38,435 nucleotides of DNA from Lactiplantibacillus fabifermentans DSM 21115 (GCF_000498955.2 NZ_AYGX02000177.1:1-38435); one strand, 5' to 3'. Counted from the stretch's first letter, positions 25,981 to 34,322 are shown. Program-made: numbers and translations. The notes: generated by a model from the sequence alone, not told the origin.

Positions 25981-27261
25981 ATGCAACAACCACTAGCCTT
26001 TCGCATGCGGCCCCAAACCATCGAAGAAGTTGTCGGTCAAGACCATTTAGTGGGCACCGGCAAAATCATCGCCCGCATGGTGAAAGCTAAACGCCTATCA
26101 TCAATGATTTTATATGGCCCACCAGGTACTGGTAAAACCAGTATCGCCAGTGCGATTGCCGGTTCAACCAAGTATGCCTTTCGTATGCTCAATGCGGCCA
26201 CTGATAGTAAGAAACAATTACAGATTGTCGCCGAAGAAGCCAAGATGAGTGGCACCGTCATTTTATTATTAGACGAAATTCATCGTTTAGATAAAACTAA
26301 ACAAGACTTCTTGTTGCCCCACCTCGAAAGTGGCCGCATTATTTTGATTGGGGCGACCACTGAAAATCCGTACATCAGTATCAATCCAGCCATCCGGAGT
26401 CGGACCCAGATTTTTCAAGTCTTTCCGTTACAACCGGCTGATATCGAAATTGCGGTCAAACGCGCTTTGAGTGATGAGACCCGCGGACTAGGTAAGTATC
26501 ATGTCGACTTGGAACCCGCAGCGTTGCATCATTTATGTACCGCGACGAATGGTGACTTACGGAGTGCCTTGAATGGGCTGGAACTAGCCGTTTTATCGAC
26601 GGTCACACCTGATGATGACCACGTGACGATTACCCAAGCGATTATTGAAGAATGCTTACAAAAAAAGGCCTTATCCGCTGACAAAGATGGTGACGCCCAC
26701 TATGACGTCATTTCGGCCTTTCAAAAATCGATTCGTGGTTCCGATGCCAATGCCGCCTTACACTACATGGCGCGCCTCGTAGAAGCTGGCGACTTAAAAA
26801 GTATCATGCGCCGCTTGTTAGTAATTGCCTACGAAGATGTCGGCCTGGCCAATCCCCCGGCTTGTACTCATGCCGTGGCGGCGGTCCAAGCCGCTGATCA
26901 ACTGGGGCTACCGGAAGCACGGATTCCGCTGGCCAATGCGGTTATCGAACTGGCCCTATCACCCAAATCCAATTCAGCGATGACGGCGGTGGACGGTGCC
27001 TTAGAAAAAGTTCGAGCAGGCCACTTTGGCGATATTCCGGCCGACTTAAAGGACGCCCACTATGCCGGAGCCGCCAAGTTAGGCCACGGCGTCGGTTACG
27101 ATTATCCCCATAGCCATCCCGGTGATTGGGTCGCCCAACAATACTTACCCGACCCAATTAAAGGGGCGGAATACTATCAGCCGAAAACGAACGGTCGCTT
27201 TGAAACGGCCCTCGGTGAACAATATAAAAAATTATTAAAAGCCAATTCACGAAACCGCTAA
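25981..27261 (+). CDS. rarA: Replication-associated recombination protein RarA (MgsA)
   Basis: AAA+ ATPase of the clamp-loader class, 426 residues, thought to act at stalled replication forks. Walker A GPPGTGKTS and Walker B LLLDEIHR are clear, after the typical N-terminus QPLAFRMRPQTIEEVVGQDH; the C-terminal tetramerisation region contains KSIRGSDANAALHYMARL. The start ATG 25981 is eight bases after GGAGGAGG; an in-frame upstream ATG (25945) has none. Confidence 0.95.
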   Translation: MQQPLAFRMRPQTIEEVVGQDHLVGTGKIIARMVKAKRLSSMILYGPPGTGKTSIASAIAGSTKYAFRMLNAATDSKKQLQIVAEEAKMSGTVILLLDEIHRLDKTKQDFLLPHLESGRIILIGATTENPYISINPAIRSRTQIFQVFPLQPADIEIAVKRALSDETRGLGKYHVDLEPAALHHLCTATNGDLRSALNGLELAVLSTVTPDDDHVTITQAIIEECLQKKALSADKDGDAHYDVISAFQKSIRGSDANAALHYMARLVEAGDLKSIMRRLLVIAYEDVGLANPPACTHAVAAVQAADQLGLPEARIPLANAVIELALSPKSNSAMTAVDGALEKVRAGHFGDIPADLKDAHYAGAAKLGHGVGYDYPHSHPGDWVAQQYLPDPIKGAEYYQPKTNGRFETALGEQYKKLLKANSRNR

Positions 27262-27284
27262 CAATGCGGTGGTTGTGACAATCA

Positions 27285-27313
27285 TTGCAACTTTTATTTT
27301 AATATGCTAGACT
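27285..27313 (+). promoter_or_regulatory. Promoter of the 6S/Lacto-usp-type RNA
   Basis: TTGCAA (27285-27290), a 17-base spacer ending in TGC, TAGACT (27308-27313). The predicted RNA start is near 27320, just before the closing stem. Confidence 0.75.
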
Positions 27314-27319
27314 AAGAGT

Positions 27320-27556
27320 CGAAATTACTAAGGTGTGCGCATTGCTCTAAACAAAGTGTTGCCGAACAATTAATACTACTTTGGGGCTGGTCGATGGTAG
27401 TTATCATAACATGCCTTATCATTTGGTAGTTAGAAAGCTATACAGCTGGCCCCACCTGCCTTGAAGCGGGTCAATACTGAAGGGCGATTAACGGCACCAC
27501 TAGTTTTTCCGGAAGCTTGCTTCCGTGAGTCAGACTCCGGTCTGGCTCTTTTTTTG
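27320..27556 (+). ncRNA. ssrS: Lacto-usp motif RNA, candidate 6S RNA
   Basis: A long folded transcript with its own promoter and terminator in front of a small hypothetical gene and a usp gene, the context described for the Lacto-usp RNA motif of lactic acid bacteria, which has been suggested to be a 6S RNA. Closing stem: ACTA-GGTG (27327-27335) with CACC-TAGT (27495-27504); next helix ATTGCTC (27341-27347) with GGGCGAT (27482-27488); inner helix TGGGGC with GCCCCA. 6S RNA mimics an open promoter and sequesters RNA polymerase. The family link is from memory. Confidence 0.75.
27511..27555 (+). terminator. Terminator of the structured RNA
   Basis: A small perfect palindrome GGAAGCTTGCTTCC (27511-27524) is followed by GAGTCAGAC (27527-27535) pairing with GTCTGGCTC (27540-27548) around TCCG, then seven T. 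The RNA therefore ends before the next gene and is not simply a leader of it. Confidence 0.88.
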
Positions 27557-27589
27557 TCAGTGAATCACCCTTCATTGATCAGTTGACTG

Positions 27590-27598
27590 TGGTAAAAT
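27590..27598 (+). promoter_or_regulatory. Extended -10 promoter of the small membrane protein/usp unit
   Basis: TGG followed by TAAAAT (27593-27598) between the RNA terminator and the GTG start at 27634; a weak TTCATT (27571-27576) could be the -35. Confidence 0.5.
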
Positions 27599-27633
27599 AA
27601 GCAAGTTATTTCATTGAATCGGAGGAACCACTC

Positions 27634-27909
27634 GTGATCACTTTACTATTGGTTGTTTACACTTTAATCGCGGCTTTTTTAGCCTATTATTTATTATCCC
27701 ACCAAAATCGCCCCTTCTTAACTTTTGATCCAACTGAAAAGCCCAGTGTCCACCACGCCGCACAATATGGCGGTTGGTTAATGGCAGTGGTCGCCGTTGC
27801 CAGCGTCGTCACTATTTTTGTGCAAAGTACGGCGCTCATTGCAATTGTCCTGGCTAGCGGGTGTTTGATAATGATGGCTGTGGGTATGTTGCTGATGTCT
27901 TTTATGTAA
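27634..27909 (+). CDS. Small membrane protein, function unknown
   Basis: 91 residues, starting with GTG after CGGAGGA. Three hydrophobic segments (about 3-22, 48-67, 69-90) are separated by a short loop, HQNRPFLTFDPTEKPSVHHA. I do not recognise a family. It occupies the position of the 'hypothetical gene' found between the Lacto-usp RNA and usp in lactic acid bacteria, and is probably co-expressed with the stress protein 71 bases downstream. Confidence 0.75.
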   Translation: MITLLLVVYTLIAAFLAYYLLSHQNRPFLTFDPTEKPSVHHAAQYGGWLMAVVAVASVVTIFVQSTALIAIVLASGCLIMMAVGMLLMSFM

Positions 27910-27980
27910 ATTGGGAGAAAACGCTTTTTATTTTTTACGAAAACCTTTACAATATAAGTATAAAGTATTGAGGGGTGAGA

Positions 27981-28466
27981 ATGATGTTACAACAATACCA
28001 ACACATCTTAGTTCCCGTTGACGGTTCTTACGAAGCGGAATTAGCATTTAAAAAAGCGGTTGCCGTGGCGAAACGGAATGGCCCTAAGGCTTCCGTTCAC
28101 ATGGTTCACGTCGTGGATACCCGCGCGTTCCAAAACATTTCTAGTTTTGATACGACGATGGTCGAACAAGTGACCGACACCGCCCAAAAGACTTTAGACA
28201 AATATGTCGCTGAAGCCAAGGCGGAAGGTTTGGACAATGTCGACTATTCCATCGAATATGGCGCACCCAAGACGATTATCGCCCGCGATGTGCCGAAAGA
28301 TTTAGGCATCGACTTAATCATGATTGGAGCGACTGGTTTAAACGCCGTCGAACGCCTCTTGATTGGGTCAGTGACGGAATACGTTACCCGCATGGCGGTT
28401 TGTGACGTCTTAGTCGTTCGGACTGATTTGGAAAACAAACCAGCACCTAAACCAAAGAAAAAATAA
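27981..28466 (+). CDS. usp: Universal stress protein UspA family
   Basis: Single Usp domain, 161 residues. ILVPVDGSYEAELAFKKAV opens the fold and the nucleotide motif GATGLNAVERLLIGSVTEYV matches G-2x-G-9x-G-S/T, so it is an ATP-binding member. A role in stress or growth-arrest physiology is presumed. GAGGGG precedes two adjacent ATGs (27981, 27984), either of which may be used. The C-terminus is Lys/Pro-rich. An A/T-rich promoter-like stretch lies at 27925-27965. Confidence 0.92.
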   Translation: MMLQQYQHILVPVDGSYEAELAFKKAVAVAKRNGPKASVHMVHVVDTRAFQNISSFDTTMVEQVTDTAQKTLDKYVAEAKAEGLDNVDYSIEYGAPKTIIARDVPKDLGIDLIMIGATGLNAVERLLIGSVTEYVTRMAVCDVLVVRTDLENKPAPKPKKK

Positions 28467-28483
28467 TGAACTTAGCCGGTAAA

Positions 28484-28526
28484 AAAATAATCACCAGTCC
28501 AATTGTGGGCTGGTGATTATTTTTTT
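28484..28526 (+). terminator. usp: usp terminator
   Basis: AATAATCACCAGTCC pairs with GGGCTGGTGATTATT around AATTGT, with A and T runs on either side. Confidence 0.92.
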
Positions 28527-28740
28527 ACGGCTGACTTAGATAACAGTTAGCACCAATTGTTCAGCAATCAGATTGAAACTAGCTCATACCTGCACCGCTA
28601 ACAATTCTTGCTCATAGCTGATTATCATTACCAATGAACGTCATTCACATACCTTCACATCAATAGTGATTACAACTACTAAATTGTAATTGCACGCTTC
28701 TTAAGCAAATTCCACCTAGTGTAGACTGGATTATTTTTTA
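28527..28740. other. Gene-free stretch
   Basis: AT-rich sequence without a credible frame or strong hairpin. It ends abruptly at the left boundary of truncated palindromic copy 4, so a deletion junction may lie near 28740. Confidence 0.3.
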
Positions 28741-28860
28741 GTTTACGCCACGGACGTCTTTTGAGACCTGGGGTTTGGGCTCAAAAGCGAGGTCCAAGAC
28801 CGCTTCTCAGGCTTGGACCGGTCCCAGGACGACGGCATTACGGTCAGCCAATTGCGGCAA
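28741..28860 (+). repeat. Multibranched palindromic element, copy 4 (5'-truncated)
   Basis: Only the right two thirds of the element remain: the end of hairpin A (TTTACGCCAC), a complete hairpin B (CTTTTGAG/CTCAAAAG), a complete hairpin C (GGTCCAAG, loop ACCGCTTCTCAGG, CTTGGACC) and the right outer arm (ATTACGGTCAGCCAATTGC). The left arm is missing. B and C are identical in the stems to copy 1. It ends 17 bases from the stop of the broken serine-hydrolase gene. Confidence 0.9.
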
Positions 28861-28877
28861 TAACCAACGTCACACTA

Positions 28878-30068
28878 TCAGCTTTTAGCAAGTAGCGTCG
28901 TATATAACGAATTTCCTAATTGGTTCATCGCCTTGGTCTGCGCGCTGGCTTGCCCATTTTCGCCAAGCATCACGACGACAAACGCACCGTAATTATTTTT
29001 GATAATGGCGGCATCGTTTTTGACGCCATAAGCGGTATACGCCCCGTCAAATTGTAGACTTGGGCTTCACTCGGTAAGCTGTGTGGCAACATCGTGTGGT
29101 CAGTGTTTTTTGCTAAGATATCCAACATCGCGGCATCTTCCGTCGCATCGATTAATTGGTGATTATACATTTTTTTCAAAACTTTAGCGACATCGCCCGC
29201 GGACGTGTAATTATCCTTACCCGCTTGCAACGCGCTGGTGTCCATTAATTTACGGGCTAAGACCCGTATGCGTGAGGCCTAATCGTTTAATTTCAGCGTT
29301 AACGACCGCAATACCGCCAACTTTGTTAATCATAATATTAGCCGCGGTATTGTCGCTATCGGTAATCATCCGATTCAAGACTTGTTGATACGAGAAGGCG
29401 GTCCCGTTGGGGAGTGACTGCATGTTCCCAGTCCCGCCGACCTTGTCGCTAGCTTGGAGTAAATAAGTATCGCCAAGATTCAGCGTCCCCGCTTTAACTT
29501 GTTGATAGGCGGTTATCATAATAAACAATTCAATCAGACTAGCCGCCCGTTGCTTCGTATTATTTTCCACGACCTTGGCGGAACTGTCGACGGACAACAC
29601 CGCCACTGAACTCTTACCACTCAATCCAGCTAAGTTAGTCGTCACAACTTTTTGCACGGTCTGTGTCGGCCATGCATCGGCTTTGCTAGTGGAACTTGTC
29701 GATGAGCTCGCCGCTGTCGACGAGCTCGCCGTCGAAATACTCGATGATGGTTGCATCAAACGTGCGGCAATCAACGCCCCACTGACCAACAGTAAAATAA
29801 TTCCCGCTAATAACCACGGAATCGATTGGCGACTCTTCGCGCCTAATCGCCGCCGCGCCACGCGCGAATGCGTGGGAGCCGGGCGCGCACGGGTCGCCGT
29901 AGCGGCTGGCTTGGGCGCGACCGTTTTTTTCTTGGCGGCCGCTTGACTAGCAGGTTCCGCTTTAGAATTGCGTTGCAAGGCTGACCGGCTCGTCACCAAG
30001 CTATGCCCGCAATTCTCACAAAAGTTGGCCTCAGCGGGATTTTTCGTACCGCAATATTTACAAAACAT
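28878..30068 (-). pseudogene. Broken membrane-anchored beta-lactamase-fold serine hydrolase
   Basis: Reads as one protein only after correcting two shifts. N-terminal zinc ribbon CKYCG...CENCG, a basic Ala/Lys/Pro stretch, a membrane segment (about 85-107, WLLAGIILLLVSGALIAARL), a Ser/Thr-rich linker, then a class A beta-lactamase-like domain. Frame 1 stops at TAA about 29250 because of an extra C (GGG at 29254-29256 on the plus strand); frame 2 is lost at the G run 29042-29045; frame 3 (AYTAYGVKNDAAIIKNN...) runs to TGA 28880-28878. The active-site motifs are altered too: SLIE instead of SxxK, SDN intact, LTG instead of K-S/T-G. Probably non-functional. Confidence 0.85.
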
Positions 30069-30149
30069 CTAATTAATCCCTCCATCTGGGCAAATTATAC
30101 CGATAATCCGACCGTCATCGCAACCACCACGCTTACTTTCAAGGTAGAC

Positions 30150-30182
30150 AAAACCGCCTACAGCTAAGCTGCAAGCGGTTTT
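30150..30182. terminator. Terminator of the regulator gene (bidirectional)
   Basis: AAAACCGC...CAGCT pairs with AGCTG...GCGGTTTT; T runs on both sides. It lies 11 bases beyond the stop of the regulator gene on the minus strand. Confidence 0.85.
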
Positions 30183-30192
30183 GGCCGAAAAA

Positions 30193-31089
30193 CTAAGCTT
30201 CATGGGCCACTTGTAATGGCGCGATATGATACTCAGCCATTTCTTTCGTAATTTGCGCCGTTAATTGGTCATTATGCGTTACAAGACTCAACGCATACGC
30301 CACGTAGTAATGGTCGTGTGCGGACTGAACATTGTTTAAAACAACTTCATTTGCGGCTTTTTGCGCATATAGCCGATCTAATAAGTACAATGATTGACTC
30401 TCTTGTGCTTTCTTCAATGCTAAGTCGATTAATTCCAACGCTTCTTCTGGGAAATTAATCTTGGCATAAAGTTGCGCCGCTGAGGCATAAATCAAAATTT
30501 CATTTTGTAAATAATCGTCGTCGCCAATCGGCATCGCTTGGGCGTCCATCGTATGCAACGTGGCGACCGCTTGCTTCACGAAAATCTCCGCTTTATCAAA
30601 CGATTGCTTACGTTCATACGCTAACCCGGTGCCCAAGGTTGCCAAAATAGCGAACATATCATGGCTAGATTTAACGAACTGATTTAATAACATCCCAAAG
30701 TTAAAAATCGCTTCATCGGGATTGTTGTTAAGTACTAATTGCAAATAACCTTCGTAGTAATAATATTGTTTCTTGTCGTTGTTACTCCGTAATTGCTTCG
30801 GTCGAATCTTGGTGAAGATTTCATTCGCCGCGGCGAGATCGGAATGTCGAATCAACGAATCAATTTTTTTGAAAGTCCGATATAACTGGTCGTCATTTTC
30901 AACAATTACTTCGGATAAACGAATTCCTAATCGATTACAAATCTTCATCATAATTTTCATACTAGGAATCTTGCTCTTCTTTTCAATCAAACTAATCGTG
31001 GCTTGCGTACAAATCCCCTCAGCCAGTTCCTTTTGCGACATGCCTTTCCGTTTCCGGAATTGACGGACTTTCTCTCCCAATATTCTCAT
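30193..31089 (-). CDS. Helix-turn-helix regulator with TPR-like domain (PlcR/Rgg-like)
   Basis: 298 residues: an N-terminal XRE-type helix-turn-helix (about 5-60, VRQFRKRKGMSQKELAEGIC, TQATISLIEKKSKIPSMKIM) followed by an all-helical region (about 70-290) of TPR-like repeats (DEAIFNFGMLL, DKAEIFVKQAVATL, EEALELIDLALKKA). This is the layout of RRNPP-type regulators, several of which respond to secreted peptides. The start ATG follows GAGGGG. No clear pheromone gene is adjacent, so peptide control is only a possibility. Confidence 0.85.
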   Translation of the reverse strand: MRILGEKVRQFRKRKGMSQKELAEGICTQATISLIEKKSKIPSMKIMMKICNRLGIRLSEVIVENDDQLYRTFKKIDSLIRHSDLAAANEIFTKIRPKQLRSNNDKKQYYYYEGYLQLVLNNNPDEAIFNFGMLLNQFVKSSHDMFAILATLGTGLAYERKQSFDKAEIFVKQAVATLHTMDAQAMPIGDDDYLQNEILIYASAAQLYAKINFPEEALELIDLALKKAQESQSLYLLDRLYAQKAANEVVLNNVQSAHDHYYVAYALSLVTHNDQLTAQITKEMAEYHIAPLQVAHEA

Positions 31090-31535
31090 TGTAAACCCCT
31101 CTTTTGTTTATTGCCTGAAGCCTAACTCTAATTGATCACCAGTTAGCACGACCCCACTCGCACGCTAACCGTCGCTTGCACCAAATCAATCCTCAAGGAG
31201 CATTCTCAAAATAACTTGTTACCGTTATTGATAAATTGGACAATACCAATTACGCATATTATTATATTCAGATTACACATAATACGCAAGAAATAAGAGT
31301 AATTCTTATTTAATATTAAGTTATATCATGCTTTATAGTAATGGTCACTTATTAATTATCCAGAGCGCTGATTAGTTATCACAACTATGTTACAGCGTTT
31401 TGACCGATTTGAAATCAGCGTGAAATTAGGAATTTTTTGATGAAAAAGCGCTTCATTTACGTCAAGTATTTTCACTTGTAAAGACACCCCACGCCTAATT
31501 TTAGACCAATTCACTCTCATTTTTCTCACACTGAA
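31090..31535. promoter_or_regulatory. Upstream region of the regulator gene with possible operator sites
   Basis: 446 bases without a firm gene. A 10-base near-direct repeat ATTACGCATA (31249-31258) and ATTACACATA (31272-31281) is spaced 23 bases apart, and a perfect inverted repeat AATAAGA/TCTTATT lies at 31292-31310. A tiny plus-strand frame, MKKRFIYVKYFHL (31440-31481), has AGGA ten bases before it. These could be sites or a product linked to the regulator; none is proven. Confidence 0.35.
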
Positions 31536-33089
31536 TCATAATAAACCAATTACCCAGTTCAGCAGTTGCCCCGTAACGCGCTGGTTACGATGCGCCTGCA
31601 ATTGTCGTAATCGTCCCGGATGGTTAGTAATCAGGCCATCCACACCCATCGCACTCAACCGTTGCATCGCGATACGACGATCGACCGTCCATAAATAAAC
31701 GGCCCGACCACTGCGATGTGCAGCGTTGACTTGTTCAGGTGTCGCGGTCAACGCTTGCAAAGAATAAAAGTCCGCGGCATTAGCCGTAAAATCGGTCAAG
31801 TAAAACGGCGTAATATAGCCGACGCGTAACTTAGACGTCCGCTGCTTCAACCGCGCGACCACTTGATAATCTAACGAATGGACGGCACCACCCGTTTTTT
31901 CCAACGAAGTAGCATACGCGCTGGCAAATGGCGTCATCAAATCTCCCGCCGAACCTAACGCTTTAATCTCGACTAACAAAGGTTGCTTAACCGCGGTTGC
32001 CACTTGTAAGTATTGTTTAAACGTACTCAAGATGCCGTGTTGACCATGTTCATGCAACTTAATGCCATCAATTTGTTGCAGGCGATAATCAGACACCGGC
32101 CCGGGCTTATCAGCCAAATTCATCAACGTGGGATCGTGCATGACGACCCAATGATGATCGGCCGTTGGTTGGATGTCCATTTCAACCAGTGCCGGTTGCG
32201 TTCGTTTTACGGTCCGTTTCAAGGCCTTAGTCGTATTTTGAACGCCATCGCGACCATTGACCCCCCGATGGGCAATAATGGCCGGAGTCGGGCTTGTCGT
32301 TGGTCGTAGCCAGTAGCCAGCAAAACCGACGATGACGATGGCTAAGCCTGACATTAAATATCGGTGATAACGGTGGGGCGCACCGCCGGCTAAGAAGCCT
32401 TCGCGTTGTGCAAAGGCCGCCAAGCTAATACACATCCCCCATTGCATGCTGACCATCGCGCCTAACGCCACCCACCAACCGACAGTCGGTTGCCAGGCCG
32501 TTACCACCGCGGTGATACTCGTGACGACGCCCATCCAAATCAAGGCGCCTAAGACCCATTGCCAAGCAGCCCATAACCGTCTGACAACGTGCCACCAAGA
32601 CGTCTGCCACCCCCTCAGCCAAAATGCGCGCCAAGTCGTGGGATGTAAGAGTTGTTGTTTAAAACTTGGTAACCATTTGAAACTCGCTAACCACAATAAT
32701 CCCCAAACGGGTACCACATATGGTAACCAGTCATAACGTGTCTGAAAAATGGCATTTTGTAAAGGTGCCGGTACTTTAACGCTAACTTGTAACGTGGCTA
32801 AATAACCGCCCCACCCCGTTGGCAACCAGATGATTGCCAATAACAATTGTTGCCACCAAATGAGTCGCCACTGCCGAAATGACCAATGCCATTTTGACCC
32901 ATGTTCGGCGACCGCGGGCAACCACGTACTTAACGCGATTAATCCGAGCAAACTCCACCAGCCACCGATGGTTAACCCTAAAATTTTTACGATCAGGGCG
33001 CCCACTAACCCGAGCACCCAATAAATTGCCAGCGGACCTTGTAATTGTCGCTGACCAGTGATTAAAAACTGTTTTCCCCGTGCCAACAC
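31536..33089 (-). CDS. Membrane-anchored glycerophosphodiester phosphodiesterase
   Basis: About 517 residues. The N-terminal half has several membrane segments very rich in Trp (about 20-270), resembling the membrane domain found before GDPD domains in lactic acid bacteria. The C-terminal domain holds the catalytic set: AHRG, VEMDIQPT (Glu and Asp) and VVMHDPTL. It hydrolyses glycerophosphodiesters to glycerol-3-phosphate and an alcohol, with a possible role in lipoteichoic acid turnover. The start is uncertain: the open frame begins at TTG 33110 inside the ddl terminator; GTG 33089, after GGGGG, is my choice. The N-terminus may be shortened. Confidence 0.82.
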   Translation of the reverse strand: MLARGKQFLITGQRQLQGPLAIYWVLGLVGALIVKILGLTIGGWWSLLGLIALSTWLPAVAEHGSKWHWSFRQWRLIWWQQLLLAIIWLPTGWGGYLATLQVSVKVPAPLQNAIFQTRYDWLPYVVPVWGLLWLASFKWLPSFKQQLLHPTTWRAFWLRGWQTSWWHVVRRLWAAWQWVLGALIWMGVVTSITAVVTAWQPTVGWWVALGAMVSMQWGMCISLAAFAQREGFLAGGAPHRYHRYLMSGLAIVIVGFAGYWLRPTTSPTPAIIAHRGVNGRDGVQNTTKALKRTVKRTQPALVEMDIQPTADHHWVVMHDPTLMNLADKPGPVSDYRLQQIDGIKLHEHGQHGILSTFKQYLQVATAVKQPLLVEIKALGSAGDLMTPFASAYATSLEKTGGAVHSLDYQVVARLKQRTSKLRVGYITPFYLTDFTANAADFYSLQALTATPEQVNAAHRSGRAVYLWTVDRRIAMQRLSAMGVDGLITNHPGRLRQLQAHRNQRVTGQLLNWVIGLL

Positions 33090-33109
33090 GAAGCCTGCAC
33101 CCCCTAACA

Positions 33110-33146
33110 AAAAAATGGTTGGAATGAAAGTTACTTCATCCCAACC
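33110..33146 (-). terminator. ddl: ddl terminator
   Basis: On the minus strand GGTTGGGATGAA (33146-33135) pairs with TTTCATTCCAACC (33129-33117) around GTAAC, followed by a U run reaching 33110. The next gene's open frame begins at the end of this U run. Confidence 0.88.
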
Positions 33147-33162
33147 ACCATGCGGTTACGCG

Positions 33163-34275
33163 TTATTCAGCATCTAATGAAACGAACGCGAAACTAATTT
33201 CTGATTGTCGTTTGAATTCGTCAAACCCTAATTGAATCAATTGGTCGATCAATTCAGTATAACTAATCCCGGAAACTTCCCAAAGCTTAGGATATAAACT
33301 AATGTTTGTAAACCCAGGTAAGGTGTTAATTTCACCCAAGTATGGTTCGCCATCTTCAGAAACTAAGAAGTCAACCCGCGCCATGCCCTTTAAACCGAGC
33401 GCTTTGAAGGCGCCTAACGACATGTCTTGAATCCGTTTCGTTAAATCAGCTGGCAAATCAACGGGTAATTCAAAGGCGACGCCACTCGCATCAACGAACT
33501 TGTTGTTGTAGTCGTAGAACGTGTCCGTCTTTGGAACATCGATGGCCCCTAATTTAGAAGCTTTCGCATCTTCGTTACCTAAGATTGAGCATTCCACTTC
33601 CCGCGGATTGTCGATGGATTCTTCAACTAAGATTTTGTAATCATATTTGAAAGCATCGGCTAAACCGTCAACATATTCTTGTTCGTTTTCAGCTTTGTGA
33701 ATCCCGACTGAGGAGCCTTGATTGGCTGGCTTAATGAACAAATGCGCCCCGAGCTTTTCGGTCAAAGCAGCATAAGTCATTTCAGCGCGGTTTTCGGGCG
33801 TAACTACGACATATTTCGTATTTTGAATATGGTGATGTGTCAAAATTTGCTTGGTGATGTCCTTATCAAAACTAGCAGCTGATGCTAACACACCACTACC
33901 AACATAAGGTTTCTTCAATAATTTGAATAAGCCTTGTAAGGTCCCATCTTCGCCTAAGTTCCCATGCACAACGGGATAGAAGATATCAATATCCTTGGCG
34001 GCAGCCAAATTCTTGATTGGCGCCAATGGATCACTCATATCCAACTTGGGCAGTTCTTCAGCAACGACTTTATCTTCAGGTTCGCCAGCAAAAATGCGCC
34101 GCGTCGCTGCGTCACTCATGACGATTCCGTCCTTAGTTAATAAGAACAAGTCGATATCATATTTGTCTTTGTCCATGGCATCATAAATGTTATGGGCAGA
34201 ACGCTTCGAAACATCATGTTCAGAAGAGTTCCCACCAAACAATAAGCCAACGTGGATCTTTTTTTGTGTGTCCAT
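33163..34275 (-). CDS. ddl: D-alanine-D-lactate type ligase Ddl
   Basis: ATP-grasp ligase of the Ddl family, 370 residues, making the D-Ala-terminated unit for peptidoglycan. GGNSSEHDVSKRSA opens the protein; KPANQGSSVGI is the ATP-grasp loop and GLKGMARVDFLVSEDG...GEINTLPGFTNISLYP the magnesium/substrate site. In YDYNNKF, Phe260 replaces the Tyr of ordinary D-Ala-D-Ala ligases; this change marks the D-Ala-D-Lac ligases of vancomycin-resistant lactobacilli and Leuconostoc. The start ATG 34275 is eight bases after AGGATGA. Confidence 0.95.
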   Translation of the reverse strand: MDTQKKIHVGLLFGGNSSEHDVSKRSAHNIYDAMDKDKYDIDLFLLTKDGIVMSDAATRRIFAGEPEDKVVAEELPKLDMSDPLAPIKNLAAAKDIDIFYPVVHGNLGEDGTLQGLFKLLKKPYVGSGVLASAASFDKDITKQILTHHHIQNTKYVVVTPENRAEMTYAALTEKLGAHLFIKPANQGSSVGIHKAENEQEYVDGLADAFKYDYKILVEESIDNPREVECSILGNEDAKASKLGAIDVPKTDTFYDYNNKFVDASGVAFELPVDLPADLTKRIQDMSLGAFKALGLKGMARVDFLVSEDGEPYLGEINTLPGFTNISLYPKLWEVSGISYTELIDQLIQLGFDEFKRQSEISFAFVSLDAE

Positions 34276-34322
34276 TATTAAGTTCATCCTATCAAGATTT
34301 ATTTCATATTACGGCTTCTCTA

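Noticed and set aside
27912-27930. A catabolite-responsive (cre) site before usp, GAGAAAACGCTTTTTA
   Set aside because: It matches only the central palindrome; outer positions of the consensus are not met, so I do not claim CcpA control.
31356-31520. A 54-codon minus-strand frame upstream of the regulator
   Set aside because: Poor ribosome binding site, no recognisable features, and it crosses the AT-rich region with palindromes.
33111-33160. Extending the glycerophosphodiesterase upstream through ...WDEVTFIPTIF
   Set aside because: The extra residues are encoded by the ddl terminator hairpin and there is no start codon before a stop in that frame.
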